The notes beneath the pieces were generated by a model. That model was not told the origin of the DNA and did not search any database. It saw nothing but the letters and a program-made list of their open reading frames with translations. The position numbers were made by a program, and so were the translations under genes. A DNA stretch of 64,000 nucleotides from Panagrolaimus kolymaensis (lineage: Eukaryota; Nematoda; Chromadorea; Rhabditida; Panagrolaimidae), in assembly GCA_028622995.1 (NCBI GenBank), contig JAJQJQ010000002.1:5890001-5954000 (forward strand). The letters are read 5' to 3'. Below are positions 12,110 to 24,400 of this stretch, piece by piece (the stretch's first letter is position 1; every line of letters starts with the position of its first letter).

Positions 12110-13333
12110 TTCTTCTTCCTACTGCAAATAAGAGGATTTTAGAAACTGAAATTAAAACGAGTAAAAATCAAACAAAAATGTAAACTGAAAAAAGAAAAAA
12201 TTATGAGTAAACGAATGAAGGGCTAAGAACTTTTTATCATCTTAAATGAAACTCATAGATTCAAAAAGATCTTTTAAAAAAATGCTTCATCGATATGTAA
12301 TAAATCTTTTATGATTGCATCCGCCTCTTTTTTAATAAATTTTTAAAAGTTACTAAAAAATGCATAAAACCTATATCAAAAAAAATTTATATTTAAAAAT
12401 GATACATCAACAGCAGCGACGAAAACACACATGAGTTTATGATTAAAACTCTAAAGAAAAAAAGAGTTCATCAACAATAATGCCCTCTCATTTTATTTTA
12501 TTTTTTTGTTAAACTTAGAAGGATGTCATTTTTGCAAGGGCAAACGTGACTGATTAAAGCTTTTTAAAAAAAGTGGAATTAGCAAGTGTAGCAACGTGGG
12601 AGATTTTGTTGATAATGGGTTCGATAAGAGTAACAGCTGCTACATAAGTTTAAATGGGAGTATTCATTCACTTGGTTGCAATCAAAAAAAGAATAAGCTA
12701 TTTGTTGTTGGCGATAAAACTATTTGTTTGTAACAAAGTGTGGTTTCAATTTGTTTATTACATTCTTTTTAAAAGTTGTTATTATTTTAAAGAAAAGTTT
12801 AGAAAGAATCAAAAGTCAAAATAAAAATTATAAAAGGGTAAAAAATTTGGTGTGATAATGTAAGCTTAATTTTTGTTTGTAAGTGCAAATATTTACGATA
12901 TGCTGCACTGCAAAAAGTATGAATGATATTCTAAAAGAAATTCAAGTCTTTCGCTATTTTTTCGGTATTCACTGCTGTTAAAATTCATATGTCATAAAGT
13001 TATGTCAAAACGAAAGTAAGAAAATGATCAACAAATTGAAATTTGTTGTTACTGTCACTTTGTCCTAGCATTATGACAAAAAAAAATTACAAGTTTTTTT
13101 AAACTTTTGTTCTAAGTGATTATCTTTGAAATTTACTAATATTAACAAATATCCAAATGACGCCGTTAAAGGGGCGATGGATTGTGAAAAGTGTAAAAAG
13201 ATCTTTGTATAAATCAAAAAACATCTGTTTGAAAAAAAAATTAATAAAATGTTGGAAAATTTTTATACATAAAAAACAAAAGCATAACAACTATACAAAT
13301 ACATAAACAAATACATAAACAAACAAAAAAACA
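12110..13333. other. Intergenic region with one dispersed repeat copy
   Basis: Upstream region of gelsolin copy B and 3' region of the coiled-coil gene. Contains the repeat at about 12988-13085. The rest is A/T-rich and no gene is seen. Confidence 0.55.
12988..13085. repeat. Single clear copy of dispersed TIR element
   Basis: The simplest copy in the window. The left end (GTCATAAAGTTATGTCAAAA then CGAAAGTAA) and the right end (TTACTGTCACTTTGTCC then TAGCATTATGACA) are inverted versions of each other, enclosing about 40 bases. Confidence 0.75.
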
Positions 13334-13994
13334 TTATTCAACAACAAATTTTTTAAAATCAACTTTTAGCCTTTGATAAGCAGAACGAATTTCAAAATTT
13401 TCTTCAAATAAACTTCTCTTCTTGATTTCAAGTTTTTCTTTTTGTCCATCCGAAATTTTTATAAATTCATCTGCTGAAGTTTTAACCAATTCTGAATATT
13501 CATTATAGACTTCTCGAAGGTGAGCAAATAATGTGACGAGATCGGCTTCATGCGTTTCAGAAACATGTTGATGATTTGGTTCATCGAATAAATTTCCAAG
13601 CTTTTGAATAATTTCTGAAAGTGATGTCAATGATTTTGAAAAGGATTCAATTGATTCCGTTGCTTCAGCAGCAAGAGCAGATTTCAGACGATCTAAAAAA
13701 GAAAGCAGAATAAGTTATACTTGAAGAAATCAATATGGTGAATTTAGATGCTAAGCTGAAGAAATTTAAAAGATTGTTTATAGTTGTTGTTTGGTAATAT
13801 TTTTCTTTTTATAAATAAAATGGACACTTACCTTTCCAATCAGGAAATTGTCGAACAATTTCATAATCATCACCAAGTTTTGATACAGAAGCAAGCTGTT
13901 CATTATAAATATTTTCTAAAGTATCGATATGTTCATTCAGTGTTGAAGAAAGCTTTCGAAGACACATCAGTTCATCGCAGAGTGAAGCTACCAT
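13334..13994 (-). CDS. Small coiled-coil protein, unknown function
   Basis: Predicted 173 aa from two exons, 13832-13994 and 13334-13692, phase-consistent (junction codon GAT). The ATG at 13994 lies 18 bases after a TTTTTTTAG acceptor, consistent with trans-splicing. The protein is rich in Glu, Lys, Leu and Ser, with heptad-like helices through residues 1-60 and about 100-170 (ending YQRLKVDFKKF). No signal peptide or membrane segment. It resembles in size and character a small subunit of a helical-bundle complex such as BLOC-1/BORC or a kinetochore or augmin-type assembly, but no family can be named. Confidence 0.75.
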
Positions 13995-14750
13995 TTTGAT
14001 TATGTTACGCAACTCCTAAAAAAATGACCATCAAAAAAATACAATGAAAGAAAATGTTTTTCATCTCAAAAATAATAATCAAAAATTGCTGTAAATAAAA
14101 GTGCGCGTTTAGCCAGAAAAATCCATTAAACTCTGATGTTTTTGCGAAAAATTAAAAATTTTCTTTTTTTAAAAGTAATTTTTGATTGGAAATGTTTTTT
14201 ATTTTGATGCAATTAAAATACTTGATTCTAACTCTTTCATTTCTCGTAGCTTTATATTTTTAGGATAGTTGCTTCATTAATTTAAAGGTCAAAAACCAAA
14301 GGTAATCAATCATCTAATTATACACAAAATTTCCTTTATTTAAAAAATTTATAATTCCATGTAAACAAAACTACCGTTTCAGCCATACAAAAAAGATATA
14401 AAAAACTACCCTTAAAAGTAAAAATAACAAAATCAAAGAAAGGCTAAACATTAGCAAGAATCAGGAAAGATAATCAAAAATCTGAAATGTTGAAAGCTTT
14501 TAGAATCAATAATAAATATGTGAAACAATCAAGAAACGTAATAACAACAAACAAAAAAAGCAAAAAAAATCAACAACGGTATTAAAAAAATAAAGAAAAA
14601 GGAATAAAAGAGAGCTTAAGATTTAAAGGATTTTTGGATGATAAATTGAACGTGAGCAATACTTTTTGGATAGCTTCCATTGAAAAATTCAGCTGCGCCA
14701 TAAATAAAAAAGAAAGAATAGAAGCACCATAATAGGAGTTTAATTATTTT
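13995..14750. other. Intergenic, no gene seen
   Basis: Upstream of the coiled-coil gene and downstream of exportin-5, same strand. A/T-rich with A-runs, no splice-supported open frame. Whether the two genes are co-transcribed cannot be judged; 756 bases is long for a typical nematode operon gap. Confidence 0.5.
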
Positions 14751-17700
14751 TTATATAGGAGCAAACAAAGTTTCAAATGAAATATTTCCAGAAGAACCGT
14801 TTTCGCCATTGTACTTTACCGGACGTACCAAAGGTTGTAAAACACGTAAATGAGAAGGGCGTTTATGTTGTTCTCCAACATTTTTCTAAAAAATTGGCAT
14901 TTGTTATAAAATTAACTTTGTCGATATGAATAAAGCTTACAGCAATGATAGGTCTTAAAAACTTTTGCATTACATCTCGCCGATGCTTCTCTCCAACTTT
15001 TTCTGATTGAGCCATGCCACAAACTCTCTCATCAAATGCTACTACAATTTCCGCTGTAGTTTCAGGAACTTCTTGTAACACATTCCTTAAAGATGGAAAG
15101 CGTGGACGTAAACTGGTGTAAATCAAAAAGATTAATCCAAGTAATGGTCCTTTAGCAACATCATCTGCGCCATGAACTTGTAAACTTTGAAGAGATTGAA
15201 TCAAAACAAAATTCGCTAATTGTTCATCAAATACTTCGAAAGTTGTTCCAAATACTGTTCGGGCTATAGGGAATGCTTTTAACATGGTTTGAGAATCATG
15301 GCAATTTAAAAATGTGCACAATGTTACAACAACATTAACCAAAATTGAGCGTTCCGCTAACAATGAAGCCCCTGCTGAAATTAACAATTCTGATGGAAGT
15401 TTTTTGCTATCATCTGTAATTTAAAAAATATAATTAATCAATAAAATAATTGTTAATAAAAAAAAACTACCTTTTGCAACATTAGCATCACCCAAGAAAA
15501 TAGACTTTAAGAATGCAACATATTCTCGAGAGAGGACACAAGTCATATGCTCTATAAAAATTTCTTCTTTTGTTTGCTCTTCATCATAATCACGATTTTT
15601 AAGGGATTCCCATCGTTTTTCAATTCGTCCTTGCATATGTTGAAAGACGGTTGCTGCAAAAGGAAGAATGACGGAGACCTTTGGACATGATCGAATTAAA
15701 GGTTTCCATGTTCTTCGAATCCAATAACGAAGACGGAAATCAATAATTAAATCCAAATCCATTAGAATAGCACGGAAAAGGTCTTGAATGTTTGGAAGGG
15801 AATAAAAATCAAAATGTAATTTTGAGCCACAAAGACCAATTATCGATTGAACCATATCAAGGATATCAGAAATGTAGCGTCGAACTCGATCGGTGGCATT
15901 AAAAACGTTACTTTCGGTTGGTTCTTGATCTTCGGCTTCCATGACAGTGCAATAAACTGCATGTCGATCACTTGCGCTTATATCAGTGACAGATTGTTCA
16001 TAGCTAGTATGAATCAATCGCTGATTATTTGAATCCCGCAGTGAATTAAGACAATGGGCAAGTTGGAAAAATGTGGATAAAATTGGATTGAGAAGTTGAA
16101 AGAGTGGATTTGATTGATTTTCAGGTGAATTAACTTGTTGGAGAACTCCATCAATAGTGCAAAGATGAGCTTTAAGTTCTAAACGATTTGAATAAAAAAT
16201 AGAATCTGATTTTTCATTTGATTCCGCAGAGGATGTTAAACCAATATACGCCATAAAATTAGGAACCGACGAAATAGCATTGAGATAAATTTGTCCATTA
16301 AAATATTGAATATTTGTTTGAATTGCAGATTGCAAAAATAATAATCGAGCAGATGGTTGAACAAGATTGCTCAAAGCTCCCAAAACTTGAACCAAATTTG
16401 CTCTTTGCATAACTGTTACAGATGAAGCTGTTTGAGTAACAATATTAAGAATAAGTTCAGCATGACTCTAAAATAAATAAAACTTTTAAAGTTAATGTAA
16501 AGAAAAAATTACTTGAATAACATTAGACATTGTTGATGAAACTTTCAGCATTAAGGAAATTGCATGTCTTTTTAGTGCAACAATTTCAATATCATCAGAA
16601 GTAATGAGAAGGATTTGCTTTAATCGTTCAAAAAATCCTGGAATTAAATCAGAATGCTTTTCAAAAAGAGGTAAAAATGAAGATGGAATGGAAAGCATTA
16701 AATTAGCTGTTTTAGCGTCATTCACCGTTGAAAGACGATTCATAAGAGAATTAAACATGATGGCAAATTTCGCATCCACAGCATCGTTAACTAATTCTTT
16801 TTGATAAGCTGCAGCGATAAATGTCATTACATATCGCTTTAAACTCTCCCATTCACTCGAAGGTATAGTATCAGCTTGAGCAATAATTTTATTTATCCAT
16901 TCATTAAGTTGTTGAAGATATTGTTCAAGATGGGAATCTATGCTTTCACGAAGGAAACGAAGAACTCGATCACGAAGCTCTGAAATAATCAATTTTACTA
17001 TATTATTTTAATAAGAAAACTTACGAATAAAATCCCGTTGAAATTCGACATCATCTTCATAATCCATTTGTGCATAATAAGATGTTAAAGAAGTGGTATC
17101 AGAAAGTGAACCAATTTTTTCAATATTTTTAGGAATTTGTGGAATAATTTGTTTTGCAGCTGCAATAAATTCTGTGGTCACACAAATCTTTTCATGGCTT
17201 GCAAATGTCACCAAAACTTGTGAAACATCGGAACGAATTAACATTGATGGATGAGTAAAGAATGAATAAATGGCTGTTAAATATAATGAAAAATTTGGTG
17301 GTGGATTTTTAACATAAGCCCAAATTTCTGAAAGATGTATTCCAAGCGCTGTTAACAAATCACAAAGAGCTTTCAAATATTTGTAATGATCAGCGCTGGA
17401 AGAACTAACACCAGCAGCTAAACTTGCAGCGGTGATTATTGCTTGCATTGGAGCATCTTTAAACATTGAAAGAACAATTGAAGTTTCATCCGTTTTAGCA
17501 CGTTTACGTGAAGCTATTTTAAATAGACATGTAGCTGCAGTTTTATAAATTCCATGCGATTCTATTTGTAAATAAGCGCATAAAACTTCTATCATTTTAT
17601 CTACGGTTTCTTCCAATACTCGCCCAATTACCCAATCAACCGATTCTGATAGAAGTTCAATTGCAGATTTAGCAACCAATATTGAATTATCTGTGTTTCC

Positions 17701-18362
17701 TGCAGCAATACACATTTTGATTCGATCGATGGTTGTATTCAACATATCCGGCATTATCATATTAATCGCTGTTGAAAGTTCTTTACGACGAAGGGCATTC
17801 GTAACATTGCAATAAGTAATAACATTTTCAATTAACCGTTGGAGCACGATAAAAACCATTTGAGCTTGAGAGTGAAGAGTTCCGTTAAGAACGATACTTT
17901 TAAATTGACTAAAAAGTTCAGGCCAATTTTGTGGCCATTCTTGTTCCATCATAGCGACAAGATTTCGAGCCAAAAATGTTTTAATTGGAAGGCTTTCAGA
18001 TGTAAGAGAATATTTGCCTTCAGACATAAACTCAAGAATTCCATTACGAATAATGACACGTATTTCTGCAGGCATATCATTCCATTTGTATCGAATAACA
18101 TGCTCAATAATTTTCCATCCAACATGGCTAACATCAGTTCCTTGTTGAAGAAGTTTAAAAGCAATGGGAATCGATTTTGCTGGATCGCCTTCCTTTAATG
18201 CTTCTATCTTCTAAAATTTTATAAAATTTATCATAGATGAATATATTAAATTTCCGTCCTTACTTGAGTACATTTTTCTCGATCTTGATTAATGGTATTA
18301 CTATCCAAAATTGCTCGCACTGTTTGTACAACTTCAGATATGTCATTTTCTCCTAAGAGCAT
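14751..18362 (-). CDS. xpo5: Exportin-5 (karyopherin for dsRNA-hairpin export)
   Basis: Predicted 1118 aa (human XPO5 is about 1200) from six phase-consistent exons: 18264-18362, 17025-18210, 16513-16979, 15471-16467, 14941-15413, 14751-14885. Family assignment rests on collinear matches along the whole length: EWPQNWPEL near residue 124 (XPO5 EWPQHWP), a HYKYLKALCDLLTALG block with a THPS motif just after, YRLRYWIRRTWKPL in the last third, and LQVHGADDV..YTSLRPRF near the C-terminus. All are typical of exportin-5 rather than CRM1, exportin-t or XPO4/6/7. The family is a RanGTP-dependent HEAT-repeat exporter of pre-miRNAs and other structured RNAs from the nucleus. The start at 18362 is the first ATG in frame; the frame stays open upstream, so a further N-terminal exon is possible. 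Confidence 0.88.
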
Positions 18363-19628
18363 AGAATATGATTGTTGATAAGGAATAGACGTTGTTACCG
18401 CCACTTTTGCGGAAGAATTTTTTGGGCCTCGTTGGGCAAATAAAAAATTAAAATAAGAAAACTATCAGCAAAACTTGTTATAAAGTTTGCTTATTCAATT
18501 AAATAAAGTAATAAATCTGCAACAAAGATAAACTTGATTTAAATAAGAATGATGAAATAACCTAATGAGAACGTAAAAAATTTCAATGAGGTGGAGAAAC
18601 AACGAAAAAAAATGGTTCAAAATTCAATTTGTATGGGGAAAAAAATCTGTATTAAGATGACTATCAAACAAGCAGATAGTTGTTGTATATTCACGTATTT
18701 TTTTAATATTTTAACTCTAAAGACAAAAATGGAACAAAAATTTGATGACCTGGATTTCTTCTATCGCTAAAATTGGGGAGAGAAATCTGCGGGAATAGAA
18801 AAAATTAAATGATGCAAACACTTTTTTTCGTGCTAAGAAGTATTTTCTAAATTCACCTCGTTGGCTATTTTAGTGATGAATGAAAAATAAAAAATAAAAT
18901 GGAGTTTGACCAAAAAGCAAAATAAATCAATGAATGAAGAAAGTAGGTATGTAAGCTTATTGACAGACAAGATTTAATGAATGTTTATGAGAGAAAAAAG
19001 TCATGAACTGTGCTTCATTTTAACAATATTTTGTTTTTCGTTGTTAATTTTTTTGAGGGGAATAACATTAGAGTGAATGAGAATTATTAAAAAAAAAAAC
19101 TCCAGGCTGCTGATTATTTCCATAAATTAAAAATAGTTAACATTATAAATTGTTTATCAACTTTTAAATAAATTTAAGAATTAAAGTTTAAAAGGTTGTA
19201 ACATTTTATCACTTAGTTTCACCCTAATTTTCTAGTTATTTGACAAGGCTTCAATTTGAATTATGTAGCAAAATTGATTGAATCATAAGCTTTTTACAGA
19301 CATACATGTGATCAACGTCTTTTTTGCGCAAAAAAAAATTCACGCATAACTGATGATGACATTCGTCTTTCGTCGCTGCTTTTTATTTTACCAGCTTGTT
19401 TTGTCGCGACGCGTGACCATCGGGGATTGTGAAAATGACATTCGTTTATGCAAAAGTAAGAACCAAATTTTCGATGTTTTAAATCAAGTAAACAAGCAAA
19501 CAGAAAAAATCTGCCAATTTAAAGAAAATCTTTGTTATTTTTGCATATTTATTTATGCTTCAATTTGTGTTTTCGGATTTTAATAAACACAAATTTATTA
19601 ATCGCAATTGCAAATAAATCAAATGGTT
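18363..19628. other. Intergenic, no gene seen
   Basis: Upstream region of exportin-5 and 3' flank of the thrombospondin-repeat gene. Contains T/A runs and one plus-strand open frame near 19353-19583 with biased composition and no splice support. Confidence 0.5.
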
Positions 19629-20482
19629 TTAATTAGGAAAAACACTTGAATGGAAGGTGGTATTTGTTAAAGCTTGATTTCCATTGAGTATTTTGCGGTC
19701 GAGTAAAGCTTCTTGTCGTTTCTTTCGACCATAAGAACCACACGAAGAACACGGGGGTGGAGGCTGATTGCAAACATTGCATGGAGGTGGTGGAGGCGGA
19801 GGTGGTTGATCACAAACATTACAAGTTATTGGACATGCTGCTGGTCCTGAACAAGATTGTTGCTGACTTGATTTACCTTTTGGACACTATAAAGTTGAAA
19901 TCTTGTTAGATTTTCAATTTTCTGGAGAAACTTACAGAAGTGCAACTGCATTCTCTTGAACGATACCGAACTCCACCTTCTCCACAAGTGACAGAACATT
20001 CACTCCATTTACTCCACTTTAACCACTTACAGCATGGATCTGGATTACATGAGCGTTGTTCGGTTGCCGCACCTTGGCATTGACATACTGAGCAATAAGT
20101 ATTGCATGTTCGTTGACGAGATTCAACACCGCCACCACAACTTACTCTAAAATTAATGGAAATTGATTTTAAAAGACGGTAGAAAGAAATTAGCTTACGA
20201 GCATCCACTCCAAGATAACCATGAATTCCACTCCGGTGCAGTTGAAGGTGGATCTCGTTGAACCACACATGCTTGAGATTCTTCATTTGCTCCATAACAA
20301 TTTGAATTAGAGCAAGTTCGAACGCGTTGTTTCGAATATGTTCCATATTGCTGAGTGCACAACCCCCAATCGCTCCAACCGCTCCATTGCCCTGCGCCAT
20401 TACAAACTGGACATGCAGCTCCATATATTTCAGCTGCGATTTGGCAAAGAATCAAAAAGCTCAAAGCACTCTTCACCTTCAT
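19629..20482 (-). CDS. Secreted protein with three thrombospondin type-1 repeats
   Basis: Predicted 250 aa from exons 20199-20482, 19936-20146 and 19629-19886, phase-consistent. Residues 1-20 are a signal peptide (MKVKSALSFLILCQIAAEIYG). Three TSP1 repeats follow, with the W-x-x-W-x-x-C signature: WSGWSDWGLC, WLSWSGCSVSCGGG and WLKWSKWSECSVTCGEGG. Cys-rich linkers lie between them. The C-terminal part is low-complexity, with two Pro runs framed by CNVC motifs and a dibasic GRKKRQ site that fits furin-type cleavage, releasing about 35 residues. Such proteins act in extracellular matrix or cell guidance; the specific role is not deducible. No membrane anchor seen. Confidence 0.85.
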
Positions 20483-20966
20483 TTTCCAACCTGTTTTTTT
20501 TTCTTTGCTTTCTTTACTTACACTTTTTAAGTTTGACTTCCAATTTATTTATATACTTTTTAAAAAAATAGACTTACTACTACGTGGGGCTTCTTTAAAC
20601 AATGACTCGGTTTCGTTTACTTACTTTTCTCGGATGTGGAAGCCAGTTTTTTTTACATTACATTAACTTGGACGAAGTTTGATCCTTTACTCATTTTTTT
20701 GTTGCCCCCAAAATGTTTATTTTTGTTGCACATTTCTTTGTTTTGTCTCATAAAAACTTTTAAAAATGAAATGTCGAAAAAAGCCTCTAAGTAATAAGGG
20801 AAAACAATGAAGGATCGAAAAATGATTTATTCTTGACTTGTTTTAAAAATTCGTAGAAATAACTTTAAAATTTTATTATTTATAAAATTTAAATTCTTTG
20901 GAGTATAAAATAAACTTTGTGAAATGTTAAAAAACAAATATTGCAAAAAATGAAGAAGAAAAATAA

Positions 20967-21919
20967 TTATCGTCGAATTCCGTTTAGTTGAGTAAAAGTA
21001 TTAACACTAAGTTGCTGAGAAAGTTTTCGTAGGACTTCAATCATTTCATCATTAACGTGTGAACTTCGATGAGATGTTGAAGCCGAAATTTGTTGATTCA
21101 TGAGGTCATCAATTATTTTAATAAAATTCAATAATGAAAAGAATTCAGCTTCACGCTAAAATAAAAATTCAACAAATGTTTAGATATCTTTAAAAACATT
21201 AATGCAATTTTAAAATTTCGCTTGAATAAAAAAAGTTGCAATAAGCAAAGTACGTGCATTTTTTTTGAGTATTTCAATTTTGTTGCAAAATTTGATGTAA
21301 GTGAACATAAAAGTTTCAGACAATAGTAATATTTTTTTTAATAGACTAATGTTTACATTCGCGATTTTGGATACTTTATTGTATTTTAAATTTTAAAAGT
21401 TATTCTTCAAAACAAACTTACTCTCAACATTTTTAAAATATTTAAATCATTTGGTAATGCAACTCTTGGACCATCTCTTAAATATTGTAAAACATAACGG
21501 AATAAATCTCCATCACGGTTAATAAAAATTCTGTCAGCTTTATCTTTCTAAATTTTTTTTTATTAAAGACCTTTTTGTAAGCAATTTTAAGTTACAGTAA
21601 TGGAAGCTGGAATTTCAATAACTCTTCCAGTTTCATTGTTTACTTTAAAAATAGAAGTAAAATATGGGCTTCTTGATTCGGCTAAAGCCAAATATGTTGT
21701 AGCATAAGCGCATCCCCCAACATTCAATTCCACGATATCATTTCCATGATGCTCCAATGGATTGAAATGAGCTTTTAATTGAGCGGCATAAATTTGATTT
21801 TGTGATGCTCTCCCAACAGAAACATATCCATTTTGCATAACTTTTGGGGATGATGGCCCATTTTGATATATTCTCGATGTCACAGTCCCATTTGGGTATG
21901 AACGGGGATTCATCGACAT
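20967..21919 (-). CDS. KCTD-type BTB/POZ domain protein
   Basis: Predicted 212 aa from exons 21596-21919, 21422-21547 and 20967-21155. The ATG at 21919 follows a TTTTAG acceptor by 13 bases, suggesting trans-splicing. Residues 1-55 are a polar Asn/Gly/Ser-rich tail. A T1-like BTB domain follows, marked by VELNVGGCAYATTYLAL, then FINRDGDLFRYVLQYLRDG and LPNDLNILKMLR. The C-terminal part (about 150-212) is Ser- and Gln-rich with a helical region. KCTD proteins oligomerise and serve as cullin-3 adaptors or auxiliary subunits of GABA-B receptors; this sequence does not distinguish the two. Ends 485 bases upstream of the TSP1 gene on the same strand. Confidence 0.85.
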
Positions 21920-22817
21920 CTTGATGAATGAACTAAAATTTTGATTAAAAAATGGAATTTTTTGAAGAAAAAAAATGTAACAGAAAATATGAGATAAAAC
22001 AATGCAATTCCGGTATGCATCAATCTTTTTTTTGTCAAAGTTTGGGTTTAAAAACACCGAGTTTTGAACTTAACCGCTTATAATTTCCTTTCATCTCTTT
22101 CTCTTTATTTTTTTTTATCTGGCTCCTTTATTTCCTGCTTCTGATATAAAAAATCAAGAGTAAAAGGATTAAAATTTTTCTCATTACCAAAAATGTAGCT
22201 ACTGTTTTAAATAATCGATGGCAATGAGATAAGCAAAACAATGAAAAATGTTACAAAAAACACGTGAATACTCTCGTTTAAACTTGTTAAAAACCAAAAA
22301 AAGAAGAAAAACGACAAGCTTTGTTTTGCAGTATAGTTGAAAAAGGAGTGCAACAGTAGAGATAAAAATATTTGAAAGAGGAAAATAAAAAAGGCTTGAA
22401 TGGCGGCGGTTGCAATTTTTGACAAGATAAAAGTTGGAAAGGTGCAGCAACCAAAAAGCGTTAATGTCGATAATTTTTTCTTTGACATCTTTCATAGAGC
22501 CATAAAAAGGAGCAGTTTTTCACTTTTTGATGATACAAAAAGTTGCTTCAATGCTTGCTTTCTTGATTGTGTGATAGCGACATGTACATACACGCGCATA
22601 GTTAAAAATGATAAGCCATTCAATGCATTTTTCTCCAAGTTTTAAAATTTTTATTTTGGATAAAAACAGTACATAAACCAAACAAAACAACGTTAAAAAA
22701 GTTCAACAATAAAACAAAAAAATAGTCCTAATTAAAAAAAAGTGAAAAGTAAGTGTAACATCAGATCAAAAGATATTTCTATTGGGTATCAGATGAAAGC
22801 TAAAATTGTGAGGATAG
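21920..22817. other. Intergenic, no gene seen
   Basis: Promoter region of the KCTD gene. Minus-strand open frames around 22200-22490 are Phe/Leu/Ser-rich in two overlapping phases, typical of T-rich non-coding DNA. Confidence 0.5.
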
Positions 22818-23054
22818 CTTGCCACTGAAAAATATTGCCCAAAGAAACCCTATTTTCCATATCATGGATGTGACACAAGAAGAAAGTTGGCAGTTATGCA
22901 TTATAATAACACAGCTGATGGATATCAAATTCTTTCACCATCATCAAAATCTTTAGCTGATCCTGAATGTGTCAATACCATCGTTATTCAAAATAGTGGA
23001 CCAAATGTTTGTGGAATGGTCATGGATTTCAAAACGGGTGCCGATATGCTTTAA
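22818..23054 (+). CDS. Orphan Cys-containing ORF, possibly an exon or fragment
   Basis: An open stretch of 78 codons ending in TAA, beginning after an AG at 22816-22817; the first ATG is at 22896. Composition is clearly more protein-like than surrounding frames: four Cys, and motifs such as KYCPKKPYFPYHGCDTRRK, DGYQILSPSSKSLADPEC and NSGPNVCGMVMDF. A GTAAGT donor at about 22748 could belong to an upstream exon, but no coding exon is evident there. It may be a small secreted peptide gene whose 5' exon was not found, or a decayed gene copy. No family recognised. Confidence 0.35.
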   Translation, partial: LATEKYCPKKPYFPYHGCDTRRKLAVMHYNNTADGYQILSPSSKSLADPECVNTIVIQNSGPNVCGMVMDFKTGADML

Positions 23055-23451
23055 AAAAATTTCCTGTTTTAAATTCTTCATTTTTTTGTTTTTTTTTAAT
23101 GTAATTTTTGGATTTTTCAAAGATAAATGCTTTTGGTTTTTTGCTGACTTCGCTGACATTTTTTCTCAAGCCTTTTTTGTTTGCACAACTGTTTTTTAAT
23201 GAGAAAATTGCGCAAGTATGAAGTGGTTGATATTGTTTAGAACAGCTTTTTTATTACTTCGCCTCTTCTCTTAGGGGCATTTAAACCAGGTCTTCATCCT
23301 TTTTTGTATTTATGGGTACTACGCAAAACTTTCCCTGAATTATTTCCCGCCTCATTTAGTTTGTCCTTTTCTCTCATTCATTCAAAACATATGCGTTTTT
23401 TGCATTTTCTCTAATTTATTTTGCTTAACAACGTTCAATATCAAAATAAAT

Positions 23452-24400
23452 ATGTCAAAAATTATTCGATTTTCTTCACGAAATGCAGTTAGGCAATGCT
23501 TTTCAATTCCTTTCACAGTAATCTCATATATTTGCCAAAATCCAAAACCATCTAAAAATTTATTTTTTAAACTTTATTTTTGCTGCAAATATTTTTATCC
23601 AAAAATTAAAATTATTCCTCTTTCTACGTTCGATATGATAGAGGATCCACCAATTATGACTAGCTGGAAACATAAAAACTTCAATTTTCTCCATCCACTT
23701 TTGATTCAACTGATTTTAAATTCTGTTTTATTGGTGCTACTGTTTATCCTATGAAAAGCACAACTTTAGCTTTATTATCAAAAATTTGGTATGGTAAGGG
23801 ATGCCATTTTTCATTATACGGAGACAAGCTTACTTTAAAAGAGTATGAACTCATAGCTTCAATTTCAAGAGTAATAGGGTTAGTTGGTGTTACTGTAACA
23901 CGCTCTAATGGAACTGTTTTGGCTGTTGAAGAACTTTTAAAATTGGCTCCAAATGTATCTTCTTTTGTTATGTAAGGTTATAAATAACTCCATATGTTAA
24001 ATTTTGATTTTTTTAAAATTCGTAATGCTTTAAGTTATAATCAATTTTAGTGGTCATGAAAGTATTCATTTGTTCACTTCTCAAACGTCTAAAGAACTTG
24101 CAAAATTAAAGAGAAATCAAAAATTAAAATTTTTCCAATTAAGATGTATTCCAGCTTTATTTAATCCTCAAGAGTTTTCAATTTTTATCAAAGTAATTTT
24201 AAGTTTTCTTATTGGAATTCGAAAGAGAACCCACCATTTTTTAGAATAACATGGCATTATCCAATGGATCCATCCTTTTAGAATGTGAGATATTTCCTTC
24301 TATTACAGAAAAAAAAGAATTTGTTAAAATGATAAAAAAATATTCATCGGATGTCAAATTCAAACATTTAACACTCACAGCTTCTTTTAGAATCTTGTAG
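23452..24400 (+). pseudogene. Nematode F-box-like gene with an apparent frameshift
   Basis: Four segments: a first part from ATG 23452 to about 23673, a second part in a different frame to 23971, then exons 24051-24192 and 24245-24400. Junctions after 23971 are phase-consistent and end at TAG 24398. The N-terminal region (IPFTVISYICQNPKPSKN ... CCKYFYPK) has the shape of an F-box helix bundle; the remainder fits the nematode-expanded F-box-associated families. The frame changes at the A5 run 23674-23678 and no credible intron explains it. The shift equals loss of one base, so either a sequencing error or an inactivating mutation. Downstream frame and splice sites are intact, so decay would be recent. 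Confidence 0.6.

Noticed and set aside
13334..18362. Operon of exportin-5 and the coiled-coil gene
   Set aside because: Same strand and order, but the 756-base gap is longer than the usual 100-400 bases and no SL2-type evidence can be read from DNA alone.
22199..22495. Overlapping minus-strand frames of over 90 codons with hydrophobic composition
   Set aside because: Both phases are equally open and hydrophobic, as expected from T-rich non-coding DNA.
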